Of a stretch of DNA of 64,000 nt, positions 10,083 to 20,525 are shown piece after piece. The notes under the pieces are model-generated. The model was not told the DNA's origin, did not search any database, and was given only the letters and a program-made list of their open reading frames with translations. Numbering within the stretch: position 1 is the first letter of the stretch; every line of letters starts with the position of its first letter. A program made the position numbers and the translations under genes. Origin of the DNA: Crocodylus rhombifer (lineage: Eukaryota > Chordata > Crocodylia > Crocodylidae); contig JAVSML010025175.1 of NCBI GenBank assembly GCA_038503035.1, forward strand, positions 372,001 to 436,000, in the 5' to 3' direction.

Positions 10083-11940
10083 TGAGACTCATAGATTCAC
10101 AGATTGTCAGGTTGGAAGAGACCTTGGGAGATCATTGGGTGCAGCCCCCTGCACCAAGCAGGAAAGACAACTGAGGTCAGGTGACCCCAGCAACGTGACT
10201 GTCTAGTCTCCTCTTGAAGATTTCCAGGGTAAGTGGTTGCACCACCTCTGGAGGAAGCTTATTCCACAGTCTGGACACCTTAGTTGTGAAGTAGTTTTTC
10301 CTAATGTTAAGCCTGAAACGGTATCCATGAGTTTGTGACCATTACTCCTAGTTTTCCCCAATGGTGCCCTGGTGAACAGTTGTTCACCAAGTCCTTGATG
10401 TATGCCTCTGATGTAGTGGTAAGCTGCTACCAAGTCCCGTGTCAGCCTTCTTTTTTTCAGGCTGGAGAGTCCCAGATCCCTCAGCCTTTCCTCGTATGGC
10501 TTGCCACGCAAATCTCTGATCATACGGGTGCCCCTTCTCTGGACTCTCTCAAGCTTTACCACATCCTTGGTAAAGTGTGGGACCCAGAACTGGACATAAT
10601 ACTCCAGCTGTGGTCTCACTAATGCCAAGTACAGTGAGAAAATCACTTCTTTGGTTCTGCTGGAAATGCATTAATTGATGCATGCCAGGGTATTGTTAGC
10701 CCTCCTGGCTACAGCACCGCACTGCAGGCTTATGTTCATACTGTGGTCTATTATTACCCCCAGGTCCCTTTCATTCGTAGCGCTGGTCAAGTTTTCATTG
10801 CCAAGCCTGTAGGTGGGGAGAGGATTGTTCATCCTCAGGTGGAGTACTTTACATTTCTCGATGCTGAACTTCATCTGGCTCTGATTCACCCAATTTACAA
10901 GCCTGTCTAGGTCCACCTGTATCTGTAGCTTATCTTCAAGTGTGACCACACTTCCCCATAACTTGGCCAGTGAGCTCTTCACCCCTACATCCAAATCATT
11001 AATGAAGATGTCAAATAGCACTGAACCGAGCACCAACCCCTGTGGGACACCACTGGCTACTTCCAACCAAGACAACACATATCCATTCATTAAAATTCTC
11101 TGAGTTTTGCCCCATGGCCAGTTTCCTACCCATCTGACTGTCTCGCAGTTAAGCCCACAGTCTTCCAGTTTTCTCACAAGAATCGTGGGAGACCAGATTG
11201 AAAGCTTTTTGGAAGTCAAGGTATATAATGTCAACCTCCTCTCTCTTATCCAGGTGGCGAGTCCCTGATCATAAAAGGAGCTAAGGTTGGTAAGACAAGA
11301 CCTGCCCATGATGAAACCATGCTGGCTGTCATTCAGAATCCTACCTTCTGCAAGCCTATTGCACATGGACTCCTTAATGAATGTTTCCAGGATTTTCCCT
11401 GGGGTAGAAGTTAGACTAATTGCCCTATAGTTCCCCAGGTCCTCCCTCCTCCCCTCCTTGAAGATGGGCACAACACTGGCCCTCTTCCAGTCCTTAGGGA
11501 CCACAAGTTTTGGAAGAACTTTGCCAAGGGTTCTGCGATGACTTTGCCCAGCTCCTTCAGCACTCATGGATGAAGTTCATCCAGTCCTGCTGACTTACAT
11601 ATGTCTAATTTCTTTAACTGATCACACACCAGTTCTACAGCAAGAGTAGGAAGGTGGTCATTTGAACCTTGCTCATTCTGTACCATAGCTGGAGTGATTT
11701 TCCCTTTGGCCCAGTGAAAGACCAAAGCAAAGTCGTCATTCAGGAGGTCAGTTTTTTTCTGCATGCCAGTGACTAGCAGTCCTGAGTTGTTAAGCAATGG
11801 CCCCACACTCCCATTCATTTTCCTCCCATTCCTGACATACCTAAAGGACTTTTTTAGGTACGTATCCCAACATATTCTCCCAAAACTGGCATCCCTGTCA
11901 TAATACAGACCCTTCCCCACCTCCTCCCCCACATACAACT
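10083..11940 (-). pseudogene. CR1 LINE, reverse transcriptase pseudogene
   Basis: This is a 5'-truncated CR1. Its 3' end (left, near 10083) has the typical GGTTGGAAGAGACCTTGGGAG block. The minus-strand pieces at 11938-11564, 11567-10671 and 10646-10203 read as successive parts of a non-LTR reverse transcriptase: DWKRASVVPIFK, GNYRAISLTS, SGVPQGLVLG, FINDLD and KCKVLHL. The catalytic FADD is missing because the text runs from SSLAK straight to LWGSV, an in-frame loss of about five residues against the copy at 47 kb. The YLDF-KAFD region is frameshifted. It is dead. Confidence 0.9.
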
Positions 11941-11982
11941 AACTAAGTGTTGAAAGAGCCAGTCACCCTGTTCTCTATTGCA

Positions 11983-12200
11983 GGGGATGGCAATCTACTG
12001 CCTGTGGCCTGGATCTGGCTCAGAAAGCCATTAAATCCAGTCTGCAAAGCAAGGGGGCTTTGGCGGCATTCTGACAACATGGGCTTTGCCTGTGCCACAG
12101 CTAGGAGAAACAGTGGCAGCCACTGGGTCCCAGCACCAGCCCACTTCAGGCCTGAGATGTGTCATTTCATCCTGTCCTCTATTTGCTAGAGCACTGGGCC
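11983..12200. mobile_element. Probable hAT-type non-autonomous element, one end seen
   Basis: The segment starts GCAGGGGATGGCAATC and continues CTGCCTGTGGCCTGG, resembling the CAGGGGTGGGCAA...GGCC ends of the elements at 19.0, 41.3 and 50.5 kb. The interior is GC-richer than the flanks. I cannot fix the right end. The 80-codon plus-strand ORF here is not a gene. Confidence 0.4.
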
Positions 12201-12217
12201 ATAACTATTCAAGATCA

Positions 12218-12251
12218 TTTGCTTCTAAATTGACTATGACTTAGAAGCAAA
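12218..12251. repeat. Short perfect inverted repeat
   Basis: Arms TTTGCTTCTAA (12218-12228) and TTAGAAGCAAA (12241-12251) are exact reverse complements around a 12-base loop. It may be the remnant of a fold-back element. No function is visible. Confidence 0.8.
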
Positions 12252-13425
12252 TAATGCCAAGTCTTCTTTCACAAAGCGGTCCACTTCCCTCAATTCTTCC
12301 CAAGTAGATTATCACTATTTATTTTAACATTCTAAATAAATTAATCATCTCATGGGGTTTCTATAATACAAACTAGGTGATATTTATACCCAAATGCAAT
12401 TCCAAGCAATCTAATCTACACAATCTATCACATATAAATCCACCCTCTATTCTAAGAAGGGCCAAAGTACCACAGCAATACTAGTAAGCTACCCTGTAAA
12501 CAAGAGATTGCTTAACTCAGCTTGCTGCAAAATGACATAACCCTCACAGACTTCAGTAGTAGACTCCACAAATTTTGGTGTGGAATTTTAAGTCAACTTG
12601 TTAAAGGAGAACATCAAGTTGCCTGTGCATGTTAGGAGGAAAATTTTGAAAGAAATATCTGATAAATAACAAAAGTAAGCATGAGAACTCAGTTTTGTAG
12701 GCAAGTTTATATGTGGCAAAACAGTGATTCCAAAAAAGGGAGGCCTATCCTAAAATATTTGCATACTGGCTGCCAGTCTAGGAAGCAGGAGCATCCATAC
12801 ATAATGGAAACAGGCAGGCACAGCAGGAAATTAAGGAAGGTGAAAACTAGATCCATCCACACACTGGGAGAGCACGCATCTCTCCAGAGCTGGAAAAAAT
12901 GCCAAGGCAGTAATTCCACGTGTTAAAAGACAAACCTCTTTTCTATAGTATCTTATCAAGTGTCCACTCTGGGATTGTTTTCTGGCTTGTGTCTCTGTTG
13001 CTATTTACTTTGTTCCCTGGATCAACAGAGTGACTGCAAAGGTCCAGTTCATTATCTAATTTTCCACTAATTTTCAAGGGGTACTAGACAAGACCCCATC
13101 TAATGGTAAAAACACTACTTGTTACTGGAGAACAAAATACAGGTGAGGTGCTTGGGTGTTTTTCTACTTTAACATGGATACTGATCCATTCTGAGGCAGC
13201 TTTTCAATATATCCACCCAGTCACCTTCTCCTCTGATATGCAGCAGCAAGAAAATGTAACAGAGATATGTAGTACTTTGTTTCCAATAATTTGGATTTCC
13301 CAGGATACATTCCCCATGGAGGAAAGATTCCAACAAACCAGTCACTGAATCCCATCTGACATTATGATGAATTCCTGAATTACACAGATTGCACCCACAC
13401 AATATAAACAAAAACTGAACAAAGA

Positions 13426-13545
13426 AGGATGGCCTTGTAGCTAAAGCAGTGAACTGGGGGTCCAGCAATAGATACAGAATTCCTGGCTCTGCCATAAACT
13501 TCCTGTGCAACCTTGACTAAATCACTTAATTTCACTTGAGGCTTC
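13426..13545 (+). mobile_element. CORE-SINE (MIR-like)
   Basis: The text CCTGGCTCTGCCATAAACTT, then CTGTGCAACCTTGACTAAAT, CACTTAATTTCAC and a GAGGCTTC tail match the order of the MIR core (CTGCCACTTA, GTGTGACCTTGGGCAAGTCA, CTTAACCTC, GCCTCAG) at most positions. The preceding GGATGGCCTTGTAGC could be the decayed tRNA-related head. Elements of this type are older than the amniote radiation. Confidence 0.7.
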
Positions 13546-14397
13546 TTGGCATAACAGAGTGGTTCACAACCACTTTATTGATAACTCAAAATAACCCTTT
13601 CTTTAACATTTTCCATAACATAATCCTAATCCAGTGGTGGCCATTCACAAAAGGGGAGAGCTACACATCAGATTGTACATTAATTTTAAGAAATTAAGGA
13701 AAGAAATATTCCTCACCCACTTTAGGAGAAAATCTTCACTCAGCCACTGTGTCATTGGTATCAGTGTGATAACTAAGTGCTTGTGGACACTGGATTTAAA
13801 ATTAATGTGTGAACAGACAACATGTTAAAAGCCTTATTAATAGAAGTCCATAACAGGCAGATGCAGCACAATGAGAAATACATGTGATGCCTCATGAGAA
13901 ACTTAAATTATAGAGAGACATTTGAATCTCAGTTGCACCTTTCTTTATTAACAAGGACAGTAAGATGATATAAGAATGTGGTCTTATTCCTTGCTCTTTC
14001 CTTTTAAAGAAGGATTCTGTTTTCCTTTACAATAAATTAATTTTATGCCTTAATAATAGAAGCTTGAGGAAAAATAGAGGGAAAAAATGGATGGAAAAAA
14101 CCACAAAACCTGGACAGAATGTTCTCTAAATAGGAAAACCTTTAAAAAATGTCCATGAAGAACTAGCTATTCTGCAACTAAAATATTCTAAAATCAAAGC
14201 AAATGAAAACCAGAGGAAAAGAGTTAATAACCAAGACAACTGAAAAAGTCAGCTTGTCGGGGTATTTCTATACTAATTTTGCTGTGCTCCTGGGGGGGCC
14301 ACTCAACTATGCATGTCCACCAGCTCCTGCTCTGAGCATGCCAATTCCAGAAACAAGGCAGTGAAACCAACCTGCGGATGAACAATCCCCTGCATGC

Positions 14398-15123
14398 CTA
14401 CAGGCTGGCAATGCCAATCTGGCCAGCACTATGAATGAAAGAGACCTGAGGGTAATAACTGACCACAGTGTGAACATGAGCTGGCAGTACAATGCTGTAG
14501 CCAACAGGGCAAGTAATACTCTGGCGTGCATCAATTAATGCATCTCCAGCAAAACCAAGGAAGTGATTCTTCCACTCTAGACGGCATTGGTGAGATCACA
14601 GCTGGAGTGCTGCATCCAGTTCTGGGCACCACACTTCAACAAGGACGTGGAAAAGCTTGAAAGAGTTCAGAGAAGGGCTACCCATATGATCAGAGACATG
14701 CATGGCAAGCCATACGAGGTAAGGCTGATGGACCTGAAACTCTTCAGCCTGAAGACAAGAAGGCTGAGAGAGGACTTGGTACCAGCTTACTGCTACATCA
14801 AGGACATACATCAAGAGCTCAGTGAACAACTGTTCACTAGGGCACCCTTGGGGAAAACCAGGAGTAATGGCCACAAACTTCTGGATACTGTTTCAGGCTC
14901 AGCATTAGGAAAAACTTCTTCACAGCCAAGGTGTCCAGACAGTGGAATAAAGCTCTCTCCAGAGGTGGTGCAATCGCCTACCCTGGAAATCTTCAAGAGC
15001 AGACTGGACCTTGCTGGGGTCACTTGACCCCAGTTGTCTTTTCTCCTTGGTGCAGAGGGGCTGGACCCAACGATCTTCCGAGGTCCCTTCCAGTCTACAT
15101 TCTTTAAGTTTATGAATCTATGA
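14398..15123 (+). pseudogene. CR1 LINE fragment, 3' part
   Basis: This is a 5'-truncated CR1 on the plus strand. Codons 14587-15027 encode the post-catalytic end of the reverse transcriptase ORF: LECCIQFWAPHFNKDVEKL, ERVQRRATHMIRDMHGK, LFTRAPLGKTRSNGHKLL. After the stop come CTTCCAGTCTACATTC and the TATGAATCTATGA tail typical of CR1 3' ends. It belongs to the same subfamily as the copies at 10.1 and 22.9 kb. It serves as the reference for the empty site of the insertion at 23299. Confidence 0.9.
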
Positions 15124-15880
15124 CTGGCAGAGGTGGACTAGAAACAGGTAGACAGAGCCTGTCTGAAACCAATACGCTCAAGAGCAGCACAGAAGTGGTA
15201 CAGACTTAATATCCAATACCTTCTAAATAACCCTCACAAAATAAAATAGCTTGAAGAAAAGGAATAAGGATGACAGGGTGCAGAAGCATAACCCTTTCCC
15301 CACCTAGAGAAGAAAATACAGTCCCAAGTCAAAAAGCTTTGGTGGCTGCTTCTTCCAGTAAATTCTTCCAATCCACACATCTTGCTGTTGTTTTGAAAAT
15401 GGAAGCACCAAAGCATCTCTAGGCCTTAGTTGTTGGGAACTATTTCCTTCTGCTCTCCATCTTTCAGTTTGCTGTTTAGACCATCACCACACACCAGCAG
15501 TATGGTGCCCTGATCTTACTTCCATTGAGGTTTGTCACAAGAGCATGATGGATCCAGCAGACCCTTTGAGTACTGATACCTTGGGGCCAACATCTCTGGG
15601 CGCAGACAGAAGTGCAGCTCCCCACTGCAACTGAGAACACTTTGCAGGATGCATTCTGAATTACAACAACTAGTGAACTTCTGTTTGTTCCAGGGGGGAG
15701 GGAAATCTAGTTGCTGGCTGCAGCCAGTTTCCCCTAGCAATAGCCCCTGGTCTCTGAGCGGGCTGCAGAGTTTTCAGAATGGGGGGGGTGGAGCAGATGG
15801 AGCTCTCCTTTTAGGTGTTCCCCAGCTGGCCCTGGAGGGTGGGATGGGTGAATTGGAGTCTCCCCGCCCCCCACCCGTGT

Positions 15881-15908
15881 GCACGCACACGCGCACACAC
15901 ACACACAC
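15881..15908. repeat. (CA)n microsatellite
   Basis: An imperfect CA tract with CG interruptions (gcacgcacacgcgcacac...). Alternating purine-pyrimidine DNA of this kind can adopt Z form. Confidence 0.95.
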
Positions 15909-16220
15909 GTTACGGAAGACACTATGTTTTGAAACATCTTCTTATGACCTCTCATGCAATGAGGGGTCAGATTTGCACCCAATCAGCCATTTTTGAAGCT
16001 TTCCGCAGCTGTGCACTTGTGTTTGGTCATAGCTATCAATTGCTTTCTGTGACCAGGTTGGGTGAAAATTATCACTTCTGTCTGTGCCCTCTGTCTTCAC
16101 TTGCTTCTGGGAAGCAGTCAGTGTACTTCTCCATGCTGAAAAACACATGGTAATTTATGCACTGTGTAAGAAGCAATGTTCGAATTGCCAGGCAAACAAA
16201 TTTCCAGTCATATTATTATT

Positions 16221-16930
16221 AAAGGTGCACCGATACATTGGTTGGCTATTGGACTGGCACCAAGAGAAGGAGAAATCACACTGGCTTTTTTGGTTGCTGT
16301 AGGCAATCATTATGGCCATGTGCCTGGAGCACCCTAGCAAGTATAGTCTGGTCCCCACTCTGGGGCTGCCGCAGAGACATTGGCTGCATGTGGGCAGGGT
16401 AAGGCACCATGCTAAGGGCATTCAGTTCCACCGGGCACCAGGCACCTTTGCAAAAGGGGCTTCTCCCAGGTGGCTGTGGGAGCTCAGCTGCACAGAGACC
16501 ACCAGTGCAAAGGCAGCGGCATGCTCTGGGGCTACAAATGTATCCGGTGCCACTGTCTGAACAAGGGTCTACTCCACCCACCTGAGAGAGCAGCATGGAC
16601 TGCACAGAGAGAGGGTCTGCAGGTAGGAGCCATGGGCGAGAGGGCAACATGCACGGAAATAAGGCAGTCACCCTCTTCCTCAGCGAGGGCCACAGCAGGC
16701 AGAGTGAGTGAGTGAGTGAGTGAGTGAGTGAGTGAGTGAGTGAGTGACACACAGAGAGAGAAATACAAAACAAACAAACAAAAGGGGTTTTTTTTTATGT
16801 CAGTAGTTTAAAATACCAAATGCCTTGCACTATTACTAAATATCAGTTATCGGATTGGCATCAGCCGACATGGTTGGTTAATCATTGGCTATTGGTATTG
16901 GCCAAGAAAATCTTTATCAGTGTACCCCTA
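16221..16930. mobile_element. Probable hAT-type element containing a GAGT repeat
   Basis: The left end AAAGGTGCACCGATACATTGG and the right end CTTTATCAGTGTACCCCTA are imperfect reverse complements with TIR core GGTGCACCGAT. Nearby subterminal GGTTGGCTATTGG and ATCATTGGCTATTGG blocks recur at both ends. The flanks are attattatt and attattatg, so a duplication is likely but hard to delimit in AT-rich DNA. The GC-rich middle carries a tetranucleotide array. Its ORFs have no recognisable product. Confidence 0.6.
16702..16747. repeat. (GAGT)n microsatellite
   Basis: About 11 uninterrupted copies of a 4-base unit. It lies inside the 16221-16930 element. The repetitive serine/threonine/leucine-rich readings on the minus strand are artefacts of it. 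Confidence 0.98.
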
Positions 16931-17345
16931 ATTATTATGCAATAGCCAGCAAGACCAAACTATTAAAGTTGAAGGGCAGTGTTTCCAAATCGAAATCCTA
17001 AAATTAGGCTTCAGACTAAGTTCAGGCTCCTGAAAACCACCCTGGTCCCAGGGCCAGGGGTTGGTTTTGGCTTGATTTTTTTTAAGAGGCACTAAGAATT
17101 TTCCACTACAATCACCAAATAATCCCAGTCAAAATAATCCACAAGCGGTAGTTCTGCACCTCCCAACACCTCTAAAAATTTGCCACTTTTATTTAGAAAC
17201 CTAACATGGCTTGAGGACCCCAAGTCTGAGAACACACACTTGAAAATGTTGGCCATGATGTTTATCGCAGAATATAAAAGGATAAGTATAAAGGTGGGGA
17301 GCAAACAGAATAAAAGAAGTTCTCCCTACTCCTTTTAGAACCTAT

Positions 17346-17630
17346 GGGTGGCTGTACACATGCAGGATGCCTGCTCTGATGCTCTAATTATAACATGTTG
17401 GAGCAGATTCAATTAATCTAATTAGAATGCTCCAACAACCTCACCATCACATGTAATCAGCATCCCTATGTTTCAAAATGGCAGCAGCAAAATGCCTGCC
17501 ACCACTTTGAAGAGTGGGATGCTGAATACACGAGGCACAGAGGGCGTTTTAATTAGAGCAGCTCTCAAAAGCCACTCTAATTAAAATACCCTCCCTCTCT
17601 TTCCCCCCCAGAGCATGTGTATAGATGCCC
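17346..17630. mobile_element. MITE with 3-bp target duplication (TAT)
   Basis: The left end GGGTGGCTGTACACATGC and the right end GCATGTGTATAGATGCCC are imperfect inverted repeats. Both flanks are tat (17343-17345 and 17631-17633). Internally there is an AATTAATCTAATTAGAAT block and a small palindrome TTTTAATTAGAG/CTCTAATTAAAA. The CATCACATGTAATCAG and TTTCAAAATGGCAGC segments recur in the element at 52.8 kb. A 3-bp A/T duplication suits the PIF/Harbinger superfamily. Confidence 0.7.
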
Positions 17631-17680
17631 TATGAGTTTTCAAGTGCACTGTTGGCTGTGGAGAAAGATGAAAACAAATG

Positions 17681-17759
17681 GCTGAATGTTGAGACTGCCC
17701 ATCATAACCTAACTGGGCCCTGGTTAGGTTATGATGGACAGCCTCTACATTCAAGAGCC
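17681..17759. repeat. Inverted repeat (hairpin)
   Basis: The arms run about 17681-17714 and 17723-17759. The inner 14 bases ATCATAACCTAAC(T) and GTTAGGTTATGAT are exact complements. The outer parts (GGCTGAATGTTGAGACTG against CAGCCTCTACATTCA) pair with a few mismatches. The loop is about 8 bases. It adjoins the MITE at 17346-17630 and could be a second small element. Confidence 0.75.
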
Positions 17760-18501
17760 AATGCCAGAATATGCACACCAATGATCTAAAAGTTCTTGGT
17801 ACATTTCAAAAGCCATAACTGTAAAATCAATGTAATGGACAGTCTCAACATTATGGGATTTTCTTTATTGGATTTCACAGGATGCAGCCATTGCAAATGG
17901 TTCCTCATTAGTCACAAATACAACCTAATGAGACTTCCTACTCTGATTATAGCTAGCATTTTGTTTGGAGGACAGCAAATGGATCATACTATTTTCAGGG
18001 GGAAAGTGACTTAGGATGCATTGTTTTGATTAATGCTCATTGAATAATTTTATGAGGTTAGTCAGTAATTCTACATCCAACTTCCTATTAGCAAAATAAA
18101 GGGTGCCTAATTTTACCTCTCCTGAGATAGTGAGAATTATATTTAAAAAAAATAAGTCAGATCATACTACAGACTGAATTACTGAAAAATACAGCATGAA
18201 ATACATGCTGAGAAATCAAGAACAGTCATTACTAAAAATAACCCACCCTATTCCTTAAAAAAAAATTAAAGACAAAAATAGAAACAATTTACTCAAAGCT
18301 TTATTGACGTTCTTATTCTAGTAAGCCAGCAAAATTAATTCCAATAGACATGCAAGCTGCTGCATCATTAGCAAGCAACATGAACTCAGTATCAGCCAAA
18401 TCAGATAATTTGTTTCAGTCAATATATACACTATTACTGACTCTTCATGTAATTTCAAGTCTAAAATTGAAAGTATACATTATGATGAAGCTCTACTAGA
18501 T

Positions 18502-18716
18502 CAGAGATTCACAAACCTTTTATTATTGCATACCCTCTTCTAGACTGACCAGCTGCCCGTGTACCCCTGCCAGCATGTTTTATATTTTGACCCCTCAAAT
18601 GCCAATTATTATAATAATGAAAATTAAATCTGCAATTACACAATTTCTCCCGTGTACCCCTCAGAGATGTCTTGCATACCCCCATGGGTACGTACACCAC
18701 AGTTTGGGAACGCCTG
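18502..18716. mobile_element. hAT-type non-autonomous element with perfect 8-bp target duplication
   Basis: The element is 215 bp. The ends CAGAGATTCACAAACC and GTTTGGGAACGCCTG are imperfect inverted repeats of the common CAGGSGTTCYCAAAC type. The octamer tactagat is present without mismatch on both sides (18494-18501 and 18717-18724). The interior has GTGTACCCCT blocks near both ends in opposed orientation. It is the best supported transposition footprint in the window. Confidence 0.88.
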
Positions 18717-19002
18717 TACTAGATGATGGCAGGTACTTACTCATCATGAAAATGAACCATTTTCAAAACAATGTATGATTAACTCTAGTGTTAGCAAGCT
18801 AAGTTGTTAAGTTGTTTTATGACTGTCCTTATGAGGTACATTTAATTTATAGTTTACCATGTAAAATCTGAAATTTCCTAAGCACTGTTCAATTATTACA
18901 TTTTAAAGTTCACGCAAGGCCAAAAGAAAAAGCAGTACTGCACTGCAATGCACTTGAAAGCTTGTCTAAATCTATCCCAACCAAGCAGTTGATCCAACAG
19001 AA

Positions 19003-19190
19003 CAGGGGTGGGCAAAATGCGGCCTGGGGGCCGGATGCAGTCCACCAGGCCATTCTATCTGACCTGTGGGGCCTCTAAAAAATTTAGAAAACTAATATTT
19101 ATCTGCCCTGGGCTGCCTGTCATGTGGCCCTTGATGGCTTGCCAAAACTCAGTAAGCGGCCCTCTGCCCAAAATAATTGCCCGCCCCTGC
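19003..19190. mobile_element. hAT-type non-autonomous element (short)
   Basis: The left end CAGGGGTGGGCAAAATGCGG and the right end AATAATTGCCCGCCCCTGC form the inverted repeat. Flanks caacagaa (18995-19002) and aaacagaa (19191-19198) agree at 7 of 8 bases. The ends match those of the larger elements at 41287-42080 and 50548-51590, so this looks like a deletion derivative of one family. Confidence 0.8.
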
Positions 19191-20367
19191 AAACAGAAAA
19201 TATCACCCACAGAAATTCAGTGTTCACATAAAGTACATATATGCACACCAGTGATTTGAAAGTTCTTTGTACCTTTTAAATTCCATAATTACAAGCAATG
19301 TGAAATCAATTACAATATAAAACTCAATCATCTGTAAATTGATATTAACATATGCATCTTTCCAGATAATTAGCAATACCATATTCACAGTATAGAAGTA
19401 TACTGTAAAGTATTCACAGGAATATACTTTAAGAAATGCTGTAGATAGCAATGTAGAATTCAAAGAGAAAATTGTAAAGAAACTGCAGCTCTTTATGTCT
19501 GTAATTCTTTTTCATTGTAAATCTACTATGTGGCATGGGTGGCAAGTTTAATTTCATTTTAACATGTCTTTTCCATGTTAAACACTTTCACAGTTTCCAC
19601 ATGGTGTGTATAAAGAAATGCATAACACTACATAATGCTGCACATATATGTCCAAGGTGTTAGGCATTTTTAATAATACAGCCATCTACTGCATTGTTAG
19701 AGAGAGCTTAACAATTACATATTTAAGACTTTATTGTTATGCACATGAATAGAAGCATAATGCTGATATCTCCTGTTCTGAGGATAATAGATAGAGCCTT
19801 GACCCTGCAAACAGTTGTGCATGTGCTTAATTTTAAGCCTATAAGCAATCCCATTCACATGCTGAAATACAAATGCTATCAAAAATATATGTATTTTCTA
19901 TTAGCACAAGGAACACCTAAACAACTATAAATGTTAGAGATTTTTTTTCCAGTTTATTCACCTTTCATATATACTTGCACATTTTCCACAGTGCCTGGGT
20001 TTTACCATGTTTTGTCAACTTAACTGCATCCTCATAGAGTTCTGACACTTTTGCAAGGGAGTGAAAAGCAGGAGGAAAATGTATAATCACAAACAAATGC
20101 TATTTTTAAAATAATTTTCAAGCTAATGGTGTCTATTTATAAGTACATTCATGTATGTTTTTATAAATTATGATTTGTAAAAATTATTTATCATATTGAT
20201 ATTGATATGTATAGTTTCCAAACTCACTGAGATACTTAAGTGGTTCTTTGTTAGGTCAGTTCTAACACTCTTAGCAAATATATGTATGCAGAGTAATGTA
20301 TATGACATTACTCTAAAAGGTAAAAACATTCTCTCAGTTTGTTGCAAGCAACAGGAAACAATCTTAC

Positions 20368-20525
20368 CGGGTAGGTACGGGGACTTCTGTCAGAGCACCC
20401 AGCATAACTGCTTGTTGCAGCCGGACAAAGGCAATGAAAGGGCTTTCCAAAAAGTCTACCTCACCAACCAACACATTGGAAGCCTCAGCATCCCGGGGCA
20501 ATTTCTTCATAAATTTATTCTTCAG
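20368..20525 (-). CDS. SLC4A4: SLC4A4 exon, cytoplasmic domain ([15 protein letters not shown]... exon)
   Basis: The exon has 52 codons from phase 0 plus two bases (CG) of an arginine codon completed in the 6372-6459 exon. The acceptor is gccaatgtag and the donor is gtaagattg. It contains only an internal methionine and is short, so an ORF scan misses it. The peptide starts [17 protein letters not shown], continues [17 protein letters not shown] and ends ALTEVPVPT. This is the core of the band-3-type cytoplasmic domain. I recall human FLDTPF where this copy reads FLESPF, a conservative pair of changes. Confidence 0.97.

Larger units (their letters stand above)
6460..20367 (-). other. SLC4A4: SLC4A4 intron (13.9 kb), repeat-rich
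   Basis: Identified contents are an ancient L3-like LINE (8330-10060), a CR1 (10083-11940), a hAT-like end (11983), a CORE-SINE (13426-13545), a second CR1 (14398-15123), a hAT-like element with a GAGT microsatellite (16221-16930), a MITE (17346-17630), a hairpin (17681-17759) and two hAT elements (18502-18716, 19003-19190). The stretches 6460-8330, 12250-13420, 13550-14390, 15130-16220 and 19200-20360 hold no gene that I can support. Confidence 0.85.

Noticed and set aside
16276..16777. Minus-strand ORFs with repeated Ser-Leu-Thr-His tetrapeptides
   Set aside because: These are artefacts of the (GAGT)n array read in frame.
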